From Azomonas tarimensis (lineage in GTDB: Bacteria; Pseudomonadota; Gammaproteobacteria; Pseudomonadales; Pseudomonadaceae): a DNA stretch of 64,000 bases. The stretch lies in NCBI RefSeq assembly GCF_042648805.1, contig NZ_JBHRXZ010000022.1:248001-312000 (forward strand), read 5' to 3'. The stretch's first letter is position 1. Each line of letters starts with the position of its first letter. This document shows positions 1 through 7,468 of the stretch, piece by piece. Under the pieces are notes generated by a model, which made no database searches, was not told the DNA's origin, and saw nothing but the letters and a program-made list of their open reading frames with translations. The position numbers and the translations under genes are program-made.

Positions 1-54
1 CAGGTGAAAGCCCCGTGGAAGAGGTCCGAGCTCGATGAACCGCTGCTGCCACAT
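1..54 (-). CDS. YjbQ-family protein, first 18 residues only
   Basis: The minus strand opens an ATG at 54 and reads MWQQRFIELGPLPRGFHL before leaving the window. This matches the start of the YjbQ/UPF0047 family (MWQQ...RPRGFHL) from memory. A strong ribosome binding site (GGGAGG) lies about 7 bases upstream. In Pseudomonas aeruginosa a YjbQ-family gene directly follows amtB, so the context agrees. The family has been linked to secondary thiamine-phosphate synthase activity, but its physiological role is unclear. The frame was found by eye and is short, so the call rests on the start motif plus synteny. Confidence 0.7.
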   Translation of the reverse strand, partial: MWQQRFIELGPLPRGFHL

Positions 55-113
55 GCATCGCCTCCCGTGGGGCCGAAAATGCGCGCATTCTAACGCGCCT
101 TCGGGAAAAGCAA

Positions 114-133
114 AGGGCGCCCGAAGGCGCCCT
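114..133 (-). terminator. Rho-independent terminator after amtB
   Basis: On the minus strand AGGGCGCC-TTCG-GGCGCCCT forms an eight-pair stem with a stable UUCG tetraloop. It is followed by TTGCTTTTCC. It sits 20 bases past the amtB stop codon and before the YjbQ-family start, so it should end glnK-amtB transcription. Confidence 0.8.
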
Positions 134-152
134 CGTACCCTGAGCTGTCAGC

Positions 153-1409
153 TTACTTGCGGACAAACTCCGGATAGGCTTCCAGACCGCACTCGGCGAT
201 ATCAACGCCTTCGTACTCTTCTTCCTCACTGACGCGCAGGCCCATCACCGCCTTGATGATGCTCCAGACGATCAGACTGGCGATGAACACCCAGGCGAAG
301 ATGCAGACGATACCGATGAGCTGTGCGACGAACGAGGCGTCGGCATTGGTCAGCGGGACCACCAGCACAGCCCAGATGCCGACCACACCGTGTACGGAGA
401 TGGCACCGACCGGGTCGTCGAGCTTCAGCTTGTCCAGGGCCAGGATGCTGAACACCACCAGCACGCCGCCCACGGCACCGATCAGGGCAGCCTGCAGGGC
501 GCTCGGAGTGAGCGGTTCGGCGGTAATCGCCACCAGGCCGGCCAGGGCACCGTTGAGGACCATGGTCAGGTCGGACTTGCCGAACAGCAGGCGAGCGGTG
601 ATCAGCGCGGCGACCAGGCCGCCGGCAGCGGACATGTTGGTGTTGGTGAACACCTGGGCCACGGCATTGGCGTCTTCCACGGTGCTCATGCGCAGCTGAG
701 AACCGCCGTTGAAGCCGAACCAACCCATCCACAGAATGAAGGCACCGAGCGTCGCCAGCGGCAGGTTGGCGCCGGGGATGGCGTTGATCTGGCCGTTGGG
801 GCCGTATTTGCCCTTGCGTGCGCCGAGCAGGATCACACCGGCCAGAGCCGCCGTGGCGCCCGCCATGTGGACGATGCCGGAGCCGGCGAAGTCGGAGTAA
901 CCCAGCTCGTCGAGGAAGCCACCACCCCAGCTCCAGAAGCCCTGAATCGGGTAGATAAAGCCGGTCATGACCACGGCGAAGGCCATGAAGGCCCACAGCT
1001 TCATCCGCTCGGCCACGGCACCGGAGACGATGGACATGCTCGCGGCGGCGAAGACCACCTGGAAGAAGAAGTCCGCGCGCATGGAGTAGTAGCCCTCGCC
1101 CTCGGCAAGGCCCTCGGCCGTTACCGCGTCGACGGCGTTCTCGTCACCGATCAGGAAACCGAGGCTCGGGAAGAGGCCGCCTTCGGTGCCTGAGTACATG
1201 ATGTAGTAGCCGACCAGCAGGTACATGATCGATGCCACGCCGTATAGCACGATGTTCTTGGTCAGGATCTCGGCAGTGTTTTTGGCGCGAACGAGGCCGG
1301 ATTCGAGCATGGCGAAACCAGCCGCCATCCACATCACCAGTGCGCCACAGATTAGAAAGTAAAACGTGTCGAGTCCGTAGGAGACTCCAAGCATTGCTTC
1401 GCTATCCAT
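153..1409 (-). CDS. amtB: Ammonium transporter AmtB (signal-peptide-less type)
   Basis: A 418-residue polytopic membrane protein with the full Amt plan of about eleven helices. Visible Amt signatures are DFAGSGIVHMAG (conserved Asp and first pore His), WFGFNGGS (gate Phe) and ISVHGVVGIW (second pore His). The C-terminal tail GVDIAECGLEAY is the cytoplasmic GlnK-contact element. The start has GAGGTG eight bases upstream. Unlike the usual pseudomonad AmtB, it lacks an N-terminal signal peptide and begins MDSEAMLGVSYGLDTFYF, so it belongs to another Amt subtype. It should conduct ammonium and be blocked by deuridylylated GlnK, whose gene lies upstream on the same strand across an unusually long gap. 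Confidence 0.93.
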   Translation of the reverse strand: MDSEAMLGVSYGLDTFYFLICGALVMWMAAGFAMLESGLVRAKNTAEILTKNIVLYGVASIMYLLVGYYIMYSGTEGGLFPSLGFLIGDENAVDAVTAEGLAEGEGYYSMRADFFFQVVFAAASMSIVSGAVAERMKLWAFMAFAVVMTGFIYPIQGFWSWGGGFLDELGYSDFAGSGIVHMAGATAALAGVILLGARKGKYGPNGQINAIPGANLPLATLGAFILWMGWFGFNGGSQLRMSTVEDANAVAQVFTNTNMSAAGGLVAALITARLLFGKSDLTMVLNGALAGLVAITAEPLTPSALQAALIGAVGGVLVVFSILALDKLKLDDPVGAISVHGVVGIWAVLVVPLTNADASFVAQLIGIVCIFAWVFIASLIVWSIIKAVMGLRVSEEEEYEGVDIAECGLEAYPEFVRK

Positions 1410-1917
1410 ACATCACCTCATGCTGTCGCGCTTGTTGCGCTGTATCTGCCACAGGCTCGTAGTGCTCGCCCTGGCCTGTGTTACACCCGGGGTTGGCGCC
1501 GGGCGTATCCTTGGGCCTCGCGGCCCGGTCGCGGAGCGCGCGCCGGGCTGCAAGCCAGTTCTGTTTGGGTCCATGCGGGCGGTCGAGACCTTCTGCCCTG
1601 CGTGGGAACGCCCTGGTCCGGTGTTCGCGAGCCGGCAACGGAACAGGTCCGTGCAGCGCGGTAGCGGAGGCCGGAACCTGAGCCAGGAGCCATGAGCAAC
1701 CGTGCCGCCAGCGCGGACGGGTAGACGAAGGAAGCGGGGATGGGGTGACGGCGGCGGCACAAGGGCCGCTGGCGATGGCCTGGTCTGCATCACCGGCGAC
1801 GGTGACCGGCCACGGTGTCACGGCATGCGGTGCGTTCGCGGTATCCCGGACCATGCCCGGCCTGGGATTTTGTGCAAGCCGCGCAGCACCTGTCCCTGCG
1901 AGGATTCGCAGTGTCAT
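1410..1917 (-). pseudogene. Possible remnant of a canonical amtB 5' end in the glnK-amtB gap
   Basis: The glnK-amtB spacer is more than 500 bases here and holds no convincing gene. Its glnK-proximal end, on the minus strand from 1917, has a good ribosome binding site (CAGGAG) and an ATG reading MTLRILAGTGAARL, then PGMVRDTANAP. This resembles the signal peptide region of the usual Pseudomonas AmtB (MTLRK-AGLGALL...PGLAMA), but the hydrophobic stretch is broken and later residues do not read as Amt. The frame runs open to 1402 with Arg/Pro-rich filler typical of non-coding GC-rich DNA. I infer that a first amtB copy was deleted, leaving its start. A purely spurious frame is the alternative. 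Confidence 0.4.
1436..1451 (-). promoter_or_regulatory. Weak candidate sigma-54 promoter for amtB
   Basis: The minus strand reads TGGCAGATACAGCGCA, which has GG and GC dinucleotides exactly ten bases apart, as at -24/-12. Transcription would start about 15 bases before the amtB ATG. The -12 element (GCGC rather than TTGC) is poor, so this may be chance. It would give amtB its own nitrogen-controlled start, separate from glnK. Confidence 0.25.
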
Positions 1918-1952
1918 GGTTGTAGCTCCTGGGGCGTTGGGTTCGGAGGCGC

Positions 1953-2291
1953 TTAGATCGCGTCGGTATCGGTTTCGCCGGTACGGATGCGAATCGCCTG
2001 CTCCAGGTTGACTACGAAAATCTTGCCGTCACCAATCTTGCCGGTGTTGGCAGCCTTGCTGATGGCCTCGATCACGCGATCGAGCTGGTCGTCGGCAATG
2101 GCGACCTCGATCTTGACCTTGGGCAGGAAGTCGACGACGTATTCGGCGCCGCGGTAGAGCTCGGTATGGCCCTTCTGGCGGCCAAATCCCTTGACCTCGG
2201 TAACGGTGATGCCCTGCACGCCGATTTCCGACAGGGACTCGCGGACATCGTCCAGCTTGAACGGCTTGATGATGGCAGTGACTAGTTTCAT
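1953..2291 (-). CDS. glnK: PII signal protein GlnK
   Basis: A 112-residue PII protein starting MKLVTAIIKPFKLDDVRE, the standard PII N-terminus. The T-loop contains Tyr51 in GHTELYRGAEY, the uridylylation site. The ATP and 2-oxoglutarate pocket motif GKIGDGKIFV follows near residue 83. Length is exactly that of the family. GlnK reports nitrogen status: it is uridylylated by GlnD under nitrogen limitation and controls NtrB, GlnE and the AmtB channel. A sigma-54 promoter and a distal NtrC site lie upstream on the same strand, giving a leader of roughly 175 bases. Confidence 0.97.
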   Translation of the reverse strand: MKLVTAIIKPFKLDDVRESLSEIGVQGITVTEVKGFGRQKGHTELYRGAEYVVDFLPKVKIEVAIADDQLDRVIEAISKAANTGKIGDGKIFVVNLEQAIRIRTGETDTDAI

Positions 2292-2479
2292 GTGAATCTC
2301 CCGTTATAGATGGACTTGCCCCAGAAGTACGAACCCGGCTCAAGTCTAAGCTCAGTGTCTGGCTCTTGTAACGCGCTGGTTGGACCACCGCCCATCCGAC
2401 ACACCGTCGATCTCGCGACGAACTTCGTCTGTTCTGTCGCAGCACCCTGACTGCAATGGTGCATGCGTCGAGCGAAGTA

Positions 2480-2495
2480 AGCAGAAAGGGTGCCA
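2480..2495 (-). promoter_or_regulatory. Sigma-54 promoter of glnK
   Basis: The minus strand reads TGGCACCCTTTCTGCT. This matches the sigma-54 consensus TGGCACG-N4-TTGCW except for two positions, with the invariant GG and GC ten bases apart. It points toward glnK. Transcription should start near 2468. Confidence 0.8.
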
Positions 2496-2603
2496 GGTTG
2501 GTCAATTGCAGTGCCCTTGCTGGTTCAGACGATTCAGGGAGAGGCCTGATTCGGTAACAAAAGATCGCTTTGCACCAGAATAGAGCCATGTCGGAACCGG
2601 TGT

Positions 2604-2620
2604 TGCACAGAACTTGTGCA
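2604..2620. promoter_or_regulatory. NtrC enhancer site
   Basis: TGCACA-GAACT-TGTGCA is a perfect dyad of 17 bases with the spacing of the NtrC consensus (TGCACC-N5-GGTGCA). It lies about 140 bases upstream of the predicted glnK transcription start, a normal distance for an NtrC enhancer. Together with the sigma-54 element it predicts induction under nitrogen limitation. The rest of the 2292-2691 gap holds the glnK leader and the ubiK promoter area; no further gene is seen. Confidence 0.7.
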
Positions 2621-2691
2621 TTGAAGGGTGCGTCTGGCGTGCGACCCTGTGGGTGTTAGACTGACCGGCAGTCCCGTCACAGGAATCGTCC

Positions 2692-2973
2692 ATGTTGCCG
2701 CCCAAAGCTTTTGTCGATGCGATCAGCGCCCAGGCGTCCAGGCTGTTCAATGGGGAATCACCCTTGTCGCGCCACGAGTTCGAAGCCCAGTTCAAGTCCA
2801 TGGTACAGGGCGCGCTGATCCGCCTGGACGTGATCAGCCGCGAGGAGTTTGACAGCCAGATGGCTGTGCTGGCGCGTACCCGTGCCCGCCTCGAGGCGCT
2901 GGAGGCCAAGGTCGCCGCCCTCGAAGCCAAGGATGCGCCGCCCGCGCCAGATACCTCGCCCATCGTGGAATAA
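2692..2973 (+). CDS. ubiK: UbiK-family ubiquinone biosynthesis accessory factor (BMFP)
   Basis: A 93-residue protein of the BMFP/YqiC family. The N-terminal half (AFVDAISAQASRLF, then EFEAQFKSMVQGAL) is the amphipathic domain. Residues from about 52 to 80 form a coiled coil (ARTRARLEALEAKVAALEAK) that drives trimerisation. UbiK helps the aerobic ubiquinone assembly complex, together with UbiJ. It lies next to glnK (divergent) and comM (downstream), as in other pseudomonads. The start has AGGA ten bases upstream. Confidence 0.88.
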   Translation: MLPPKAFVDAISAQASRLFNGESPLSRHEFEAQFKSMVQGALIRLDVISREEFDSQMAVLARTRARLEALEAKVAALEAKDAPPAPDTSPIVE

Positions 2974-3012
2974 CCACCGTTCAATGCCTTCGTCCGATCA
3001 AGGAGTGATCAG

Positions 3013-4506
3013 ATGTCCCTGGCTATCGTGCACAGCCGTGCCCAGGTAGGTGTCGAAGCACCAGCTGTCACCGTGGAAACCCACCTGGCCAATGGCCTTC
3101 CGGCCCTGACCCTGGTGGGTTTGCCGGAGACTGCAGTCAAGGAGAGCAAGGATCGGGTGCGCAGCGCCATCCTGACCGCCGGTTTCGAATTCCCCGCACG
3201 GCGCATCACTCTCAACCTGGCGCCCGCCGACCTGCCCAAGGACGGCGGACGTTTCGACCTGGCCATCGCGCTGGGCATTCTCGCCGCCAGTACCCAGATA
3301 CCGGCCGAATCCCTGGCGTCGCTGGAGTGTCTCGGTGAGCTCGCGCTGTCCGGCGCGCTGCGTCCCGTGCAAGGAGTGTTGCCGGCGGCCCTGGCTGCGC
3401 GGGAGGCGGGTCGGGCGCTGCTGGTCCCGCGCGCCAACGCTGAAGAGGCCAGCCTGGCCAGCGGCTTGACGGTCTACTGCGCCGATCACCTGCTGGAGGT
3501 AGCCGCACACCTGACGGCCCAGCAACCGCTGCCGCCCTACCAGGCCGAAGGCTTGCTGCGCCAGGTGTTGCCCTATCCGGATCTCGCCGATGTACAGGGC
3601 CAGCCGGCCGCCAAGCGCGCACTGCTGGTAGCGGCGGCGGGATCGCACAATCTCCTGCTCAGCGGGCCACCCGGCACCGGCAAGACCCTGCTGGCCAGCC
3701 GCCTGCCCGGCCTGTTGCCGCCACTGGACGAACGGGAGGCGCTGCAGGTGGCGGCGATCCATTCGGTGGCAGGCCAGGGGCCCCTGGCGCACTGGCCGCA
3801 ACGGCCGTTTCGCCAGCCGCACCACAGCGCCTCGGGGCCGGCGCTGGTGGGTGGCGGCAGCCGGCCGCGGCCTGGTGAGATCACCCTGGCCCATCAGGGC
3901 GTGCTGTTTCTCGACGAGCTCCCCGAGTTCGACCGCAAGGTACTGGAGGTGCTGCGCGAGCCGCTGGAGAGTGGCGAGATCGTCATTGCCCGGGCGCGCG
4001 ACAAGGTACGCTTTCCGGCCCGCTTCCAGCTCGTCGCGGCGATGAATCCCTGTCCCTGTGGCTACCTGGGTGACCCCAGCGGGCGCTGCCGCTGTTCGGC
4101 GGATCAGGTCCAGCGCTACCGCGCCAAGCTGTCGGGGCCGCTGCTGGACCGCATCGACCTGCACCTGACCGTCGCCCGGGAAGCGACCCAGCTCAATGCT
4201 GCACCTGGGCAGGGCGAAAACAGCGCAGCGGTAGCCGCTCGGGTGGCGGCAGCCCGAGCCCGGCAGCTGGCGCGCCAGGGCTGCACCAATGCTGCCCTGG
4301 ATCTGCACGCCATGCGCGAGCATTGTGCGCTGCAGGACGATGACCGCCGCTGGCTGGAAGGCGCCTGCGAGCGGCTGGGTCTGTCGTTGCGGGCCGCCCA
4401 CCGGATACTCAAGGTGGCGCGTACCCTGGCTGACCTCGAAGAGGCCGAGGCAATCGGTCGCGCCCACTTGGGCGAGGCCCTGCAATATCGCCCGGCACAG
4501 TCCTGA
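3013..4506 (+). CDS. comM: YifB/ComM-family Mg-chelatase-like AAA+ ATPase
   Basis: A 497-residue AAA+ protein of the YifB/ComM family. It has an N-terminal Lon-like S5 domain (MSLAIVHSRAQVGV), a Walker A motif GPPGTGKT at residues 218-225, a Walker B stretch VLFLDELPEF near 300, and a Mg-chelatase C-terminal region with a Cys-rich loop (NPCPCGYLGDPSGRCRCS). ComM homologues are hexameric helicases that promote branch migration during natural transformation. It follows ubiK by 39 bases on the same strand and may be co-transcribed with it. Confidence 0.95.
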   Translation: MSLAIVHSRAQVGVEAPAVTVETHLANGLPALTLVGLPETAVKESKDRVRSAILTAGFEFPARRITLNLAPADLPKDGGRFDLAIALGILAASTQIPAESLASLECLGELALSGALRPVQGVLPAALAAREAGRALLVPRANAEEASLASGLTVYCADHLLEVAAHLTAQQPLPPYQAEGLLRQVLPYPDLADVQGQPAAKRALLVAAAGSHNLLLSGPPGTGKTLLASRLPGLLPPLDEREALQVAAIHSVAGQGPLAHWPQRPFRQPHHSASGPALVGGGSRPRPGEITLAHQGVLFLDELPEFDRKVLEVLREPLESGEIVIARARDKVRFPARFQLVAAMNPCPCGYLGDPSGRCRCSADQVQRYRAKLSGPLLDRIDLHLTVAREATQLNAAPGQGENSAAVAARVAAARARQLARQGCTNAALDLHAMREHCALQDDDRRWLEGACERLGLSLRAAHRILKVARTLADLEEAEAIGRAHLGEALQYRPAQS

Positions 4507-4663
4507 AGACATGAACAGATCCATGAGCCAGGACGCAGAAGCTGGAAGACAGGCTGCGCGCCGCCTCGCTCGTCCAGCTTGCTGCCTTCCGGCGCTCCTG
4601 CCGGCTCGGTGCTCGCCGGCCTGTTAAACTCCCGCTCCGTCCATTCCCAGACTCGACCAAGCC

Positions 4664-6673
4664 ATGTCCCGACTCAACCCCCGGCAGCAGGAAGCCGTGC
4701 ACTTCGTCGGCGGCCCCCTGCTGGTGCTGGCCGGCGCCGGCTCCGGCAAGACCAGCGTGATCACCCGCAAGATCGCCTACCTGATCCAGCAGTGCGGCAT
4801 CCGCGCCCAGTACATCGTCGCGGTGACCTTCACCAACAAGGCTGCGCGGGAGATGAAGGCGCGGGTCAGTACCCTGCTGCGCGGCGGCGAGGGCAAGGGC
4901 CTGACGGTGTCCACCTTCCACAATCTGGGGCTGAACATCATCCGCAAGGAGCACAGGCACCTGGGCTACAAGCCGGGCTTCTCTATCTTCGACGAGGGCG
5001 ACATCAAGGCGCTGGTCTCGGACATCATGCAGAAGGAATACGCCGGCGATGACGGCGTGGCCGAGGTGATGCAGCAGATCGGCAGCTGGAAGAACGACCT
5101 CATCCTGCCCGAGGAGGCCCTGGAAAAGGCACGCAACCCCAGGGAGCAGACCGCCGCGGTCGTCTACCTGCACTACCAGCGCACGCTCAAGGCGTACAAC
5201 GCGGTGGATTTCGACGACCTGATCCTGCAACCGGTGAAGCTCTTCCAGAACCATCCCGAGGTACTGGAGAAGTGGCGGCACAAGGTGCGCTACATGCTGG
5301 TGGACGAATACCAGGACACCAATGCCAGCCAGTACCTGCTGGTCAAGCTGCTGGTGCAGGACCGCGCGCAATTCACCGTGGTCGGCGACGACGACCAGTC
5401 CATCTACGCCTGGCGCGGCGCCCGGCCGGAAAACCTGATGCAGCTCAAGGACGACTTCCCCTCGCTGAAGGTGGTGATGCTGGAGCAGAACTACCGTTCC
5501 ACCAGCCGCATCCTCAAGTGCGCCAACGTGCTCATCGCCAACAACCCCCACGTGTTCGAGAAGCAGCTGTGGAGCGAGATGGGCCACGGTGACGCCATCC
5601 GCGTGATCCGCTGCCGCAACGAAGAGGCCGAGGCCGAGCGCATCGCCCTGGAGATCCTCACCGAGCACCTGAAGACCGACCGCCCCTACAGCGACTTCGC
5701 CATCCTCTACCGGGGCAACCACCAGGCCAAGCTGATGGAGCTCAAGCTCCAACACCACCAGATTCCCTATCGCCTGTCCGGCGGCACCAGCTTCTTTTCC
5801 CGCCAGGAGGTAAAGGACCTGATGAGCTACTTCCGCCTCCTGGTGAACCCGGACGACGATAACGCCTTCCTGCGGGTGATCAACGTGCCGCGCCGGGAAA
5901 TCGGCTCCAGCACCCTGGAAAAACTCGGCAACTATGCCGGCGAGCGGCACATCTCGCTGTATGCCGCCTGCGACGAGATGGGCCTGGCCGAGCGACTGGA
6001 CGGCCGCTTCGTCGAGCGCCTGCAGCGCTTCAAACGCTACATGGACAAGCTGCGCCAGGAGTGCGCGCAGAACGACCCCATCGCCGCTCTGCGCAGCATG
6101 GTGATGGACATCGACTACGAAAACTGGGTACGCCAGAACAGCTCCAGCGACAAGGCCGCGGATTTTCGCATGGGCAACGTCTGGTTTCTCATCGACGCGC
6201 TGAAGAACACCCTCGAAAAGGATGAAGAGGGTGGCATGACCATCGAGGAGGCCATCGCCAAGCTGGTCCTGCGCGACATGCTCGAGCGCCAGCAGGAGGA
6301 AGAAGAGGGCGCCGAAGGCGTGCAGATGATGACTCTGCATGCTTCCAAGGGCCTGGAGTTTCCCTCGGTCTACATCATGGGGATGGAGGAGGAGATCCTG
6401 CCGCACCGCTCCAGCATCGAGGCCGATACCATCGAGGAAGAGCGCCGCCTGGCCTACGTGGGCATCACCCGGGCGCGGCAGAGACTGGCCTTCACCTACG
6501 CCGCCAAGCGCAAGCAGTACGGCGAGATCATCGAGTGCATGCCCAGCCGCTTTCTCGATGAGCTGCCGCCCGATGATCTGGAATGGGAAGGGCAGGAGGA
6601 AGCGCCGGTCGAGGTCAAGGCCGCTCGGGGCAACGATGCCCTGGCGGGCATCAAGGCGCTGCTCAAGCGCTGA
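4664..6673 (+). CDS. rep: ATP-dependent DNA helicase Rep
   Basis: A 669-residue superfamily 1A helicase. Motif I is AGAGSGKT at residues 23-30. Motif II is VDEYQDTN, followed by motif III GDDDQSIYAWRGA, motif IV EQNYRST, motif V MTLHASKGLEF and motif VI YVGITRARQRL. Length and order fit Rep rather than UvrD, which is longer. Rep clears protein roadblocks ahead of replication forks with 3'-5' polarity. The comM-rep neighbourhood is conserved in Pseudomonas. The 157-base gap before the gene holds no recognisable feature beyond GC-rich inverted stretches. Confidence 0.96.
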   Translation: MSRLNPRQQEAVHFVGGPLLVLAGAGSGKTSVITRKIAYLIQQCGIRAQYIVAVTFTNKAAREMKARVSTLLRGGEGKGLTVSTFHNLGLNIIRKEHRHLGYKPGFSIFDEGDIKALVSDIMQKEYAGDDGVAEVMQQIGSWKNDLILPEEALEKARNPREQTAAVVYLHYQRTLKAYNAVDFDDLILQPVKLFQNHPEVLEKWRHKVRYMLVDEYQDTNASQYLLVKLLVQDRAQFTVVGDDDQSIYAWRGARPENLMQLKDDFPSLKVVMLEQNYRSTSRILKCANVLIANNPHVFEKQLWSEMGHGDAIRVIRCRNEEAEAERIALEILTEHLKTDRPYSDFAILYRGNHQAKLMELKLQHHQIPYRLSGGTSFFSRQEVKDLMSYFRLLVNPDDDNAFLRVINVPRREIGSSTLEKLGNYAGERHISLYAACDEMGLAERLDGRFVERLQRFKRYMDKLRQECAQNDPIAALRSMVMDIDYENWVRQNSSSDKAADFRMGNVWFLIDALKNTLEKDEEGGMTIEEAIAKLVLRDMLERQQEEEEGAEGVQMMTLHASKGLEFPSVYIMGMEEEILPHRSSIEADTIEEERRLAYVGITRARQRLAFTYAAKRKQYGEIIECMPSRFLDELPPDDLEWEGQEEAPVEVKAARGNDALAGIKALLKR

Positions 6674-6902
6674 CCAAGAGTGCGTCGGACGCCCCGCTCC
6701 AGCCTGCCGGAGGCCGTGATGCCGGTGGGCTGGTGCTCTTCACGGTTGGATCGGCGCTGAAGACAGCGGGGTCATAGGCATGTCCTATCGCCGCGACAGT
6801 CACATCCGATGATCAGCGTCGGCCGACTGTGGTCCATTGAAAGGAGAGGTTTCATTGCCGCCGCGGCGGCATGACCACAACCCAACAGAGGAGATTCCCT
6901 CC

Positions 6903-7433
6903 ATGGCTTCGACCAATGCCCGACATGAGTTCAGTGCTGTCGAGAACATCCGCAACCGTGCCCAGCAGAGCCCCGACGCAGGCATCGATGCCCGTGCCGA
7001 GATCGGCGAGGCGCTTTCGGTGCTGCTGGCCGATGTGTTCAGCCTGTACCTGAAAACCAAGAACTTCCACTGGCACATTTCCGGCCCGCACTTTCGCGAC
7101 TACCACCTGATGCTCGATGAGCAGGCGGGTGAGCTGTTCGCCATGACCGATCCCATTGCCGAGCGGGCCCGCAAGCTGGGCCAGCCCACACTGCGTTCGG
7201 TCGAGCAGATCGTGGCCAGGAAACGTCTGGTGAGCAGTGAGGTGGAAGGCCTGAGCGCCGAGCAGATGCTGGCCGAGCTGCACGCGGACAATCTCAGCCT
7301 GGCGGCCTTCATGCGCAGCACTCATGGCCTGACCGATGGTAATAACGATGTGGCCACCACCAGCCTCCTGGAAGAGTGGATCGACCAGACCGAAGAGCGC
7401 GCCTGGTTTCTGCAGCAGACCCTTGGCCGCTAA
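6903..7433 (+). CDS. dps: Dps/ferritin-like DNA-protecting protein
   Basis: A 176-residue Dps-family protein. The ATG at 6903 was chosen over the in-frame ATG at 6837 because AGAGGAG sits just upstream and the family starts close to this point. Ferroxidase ligands are visible in KNFHWHISGPHF and LMLDEQAGELF, and the helical bundle continues to LEEWIDQTEERAWFLQQTLG. Dps dodecamers bind DNA and oxidise Fe(II) with peroxide, protecting DNA in stress and stationary phase. The 229-base upstream region shows no clear OxyR box by eye. Confidence 0.93.
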   Translation: MASTNARHEFSAVENIRNRAQQSPDAGIDARAEIGEALSVLLADVFSLYLKTKNFHWHISGPHFRDYHLMLDEQAGELFAMTDPIAERARKLGQPTLRSVEQIVARKRLVSSEVEGLSAEQMLAELHADNLSLAAFMRSTHGLTDGNNDVATTSLLEEWIDQTEERAWFLQQTLGR

Positions 7434-7468
7434 AGGCGCAGGCAGGAGGCGCCGGGCTTTGATCGTTC

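Noticed and set aside
35..232. 65-residue plus-strand frame at the left end
   Set aside because: It overlaps the amtB end, the terminator and the YjbQ-family start, and has no recognisable family or ribosome site.
2460..2480. GCACC and GGTGC near the glnK promoter as an NtrC site
   Set aside because: Half-sites are 11 bases apart and lie downstream of the promoter; the 17-base dyad at 2604 fits much better.
4409..6406. A 665-residue minus-strand frame opposite rep
   Set aside because: It mirrors the rep codons, is rich in Leu, Val and Ala as expected for the complement of a GC-rich gene, and has no ribosome site or family motif.
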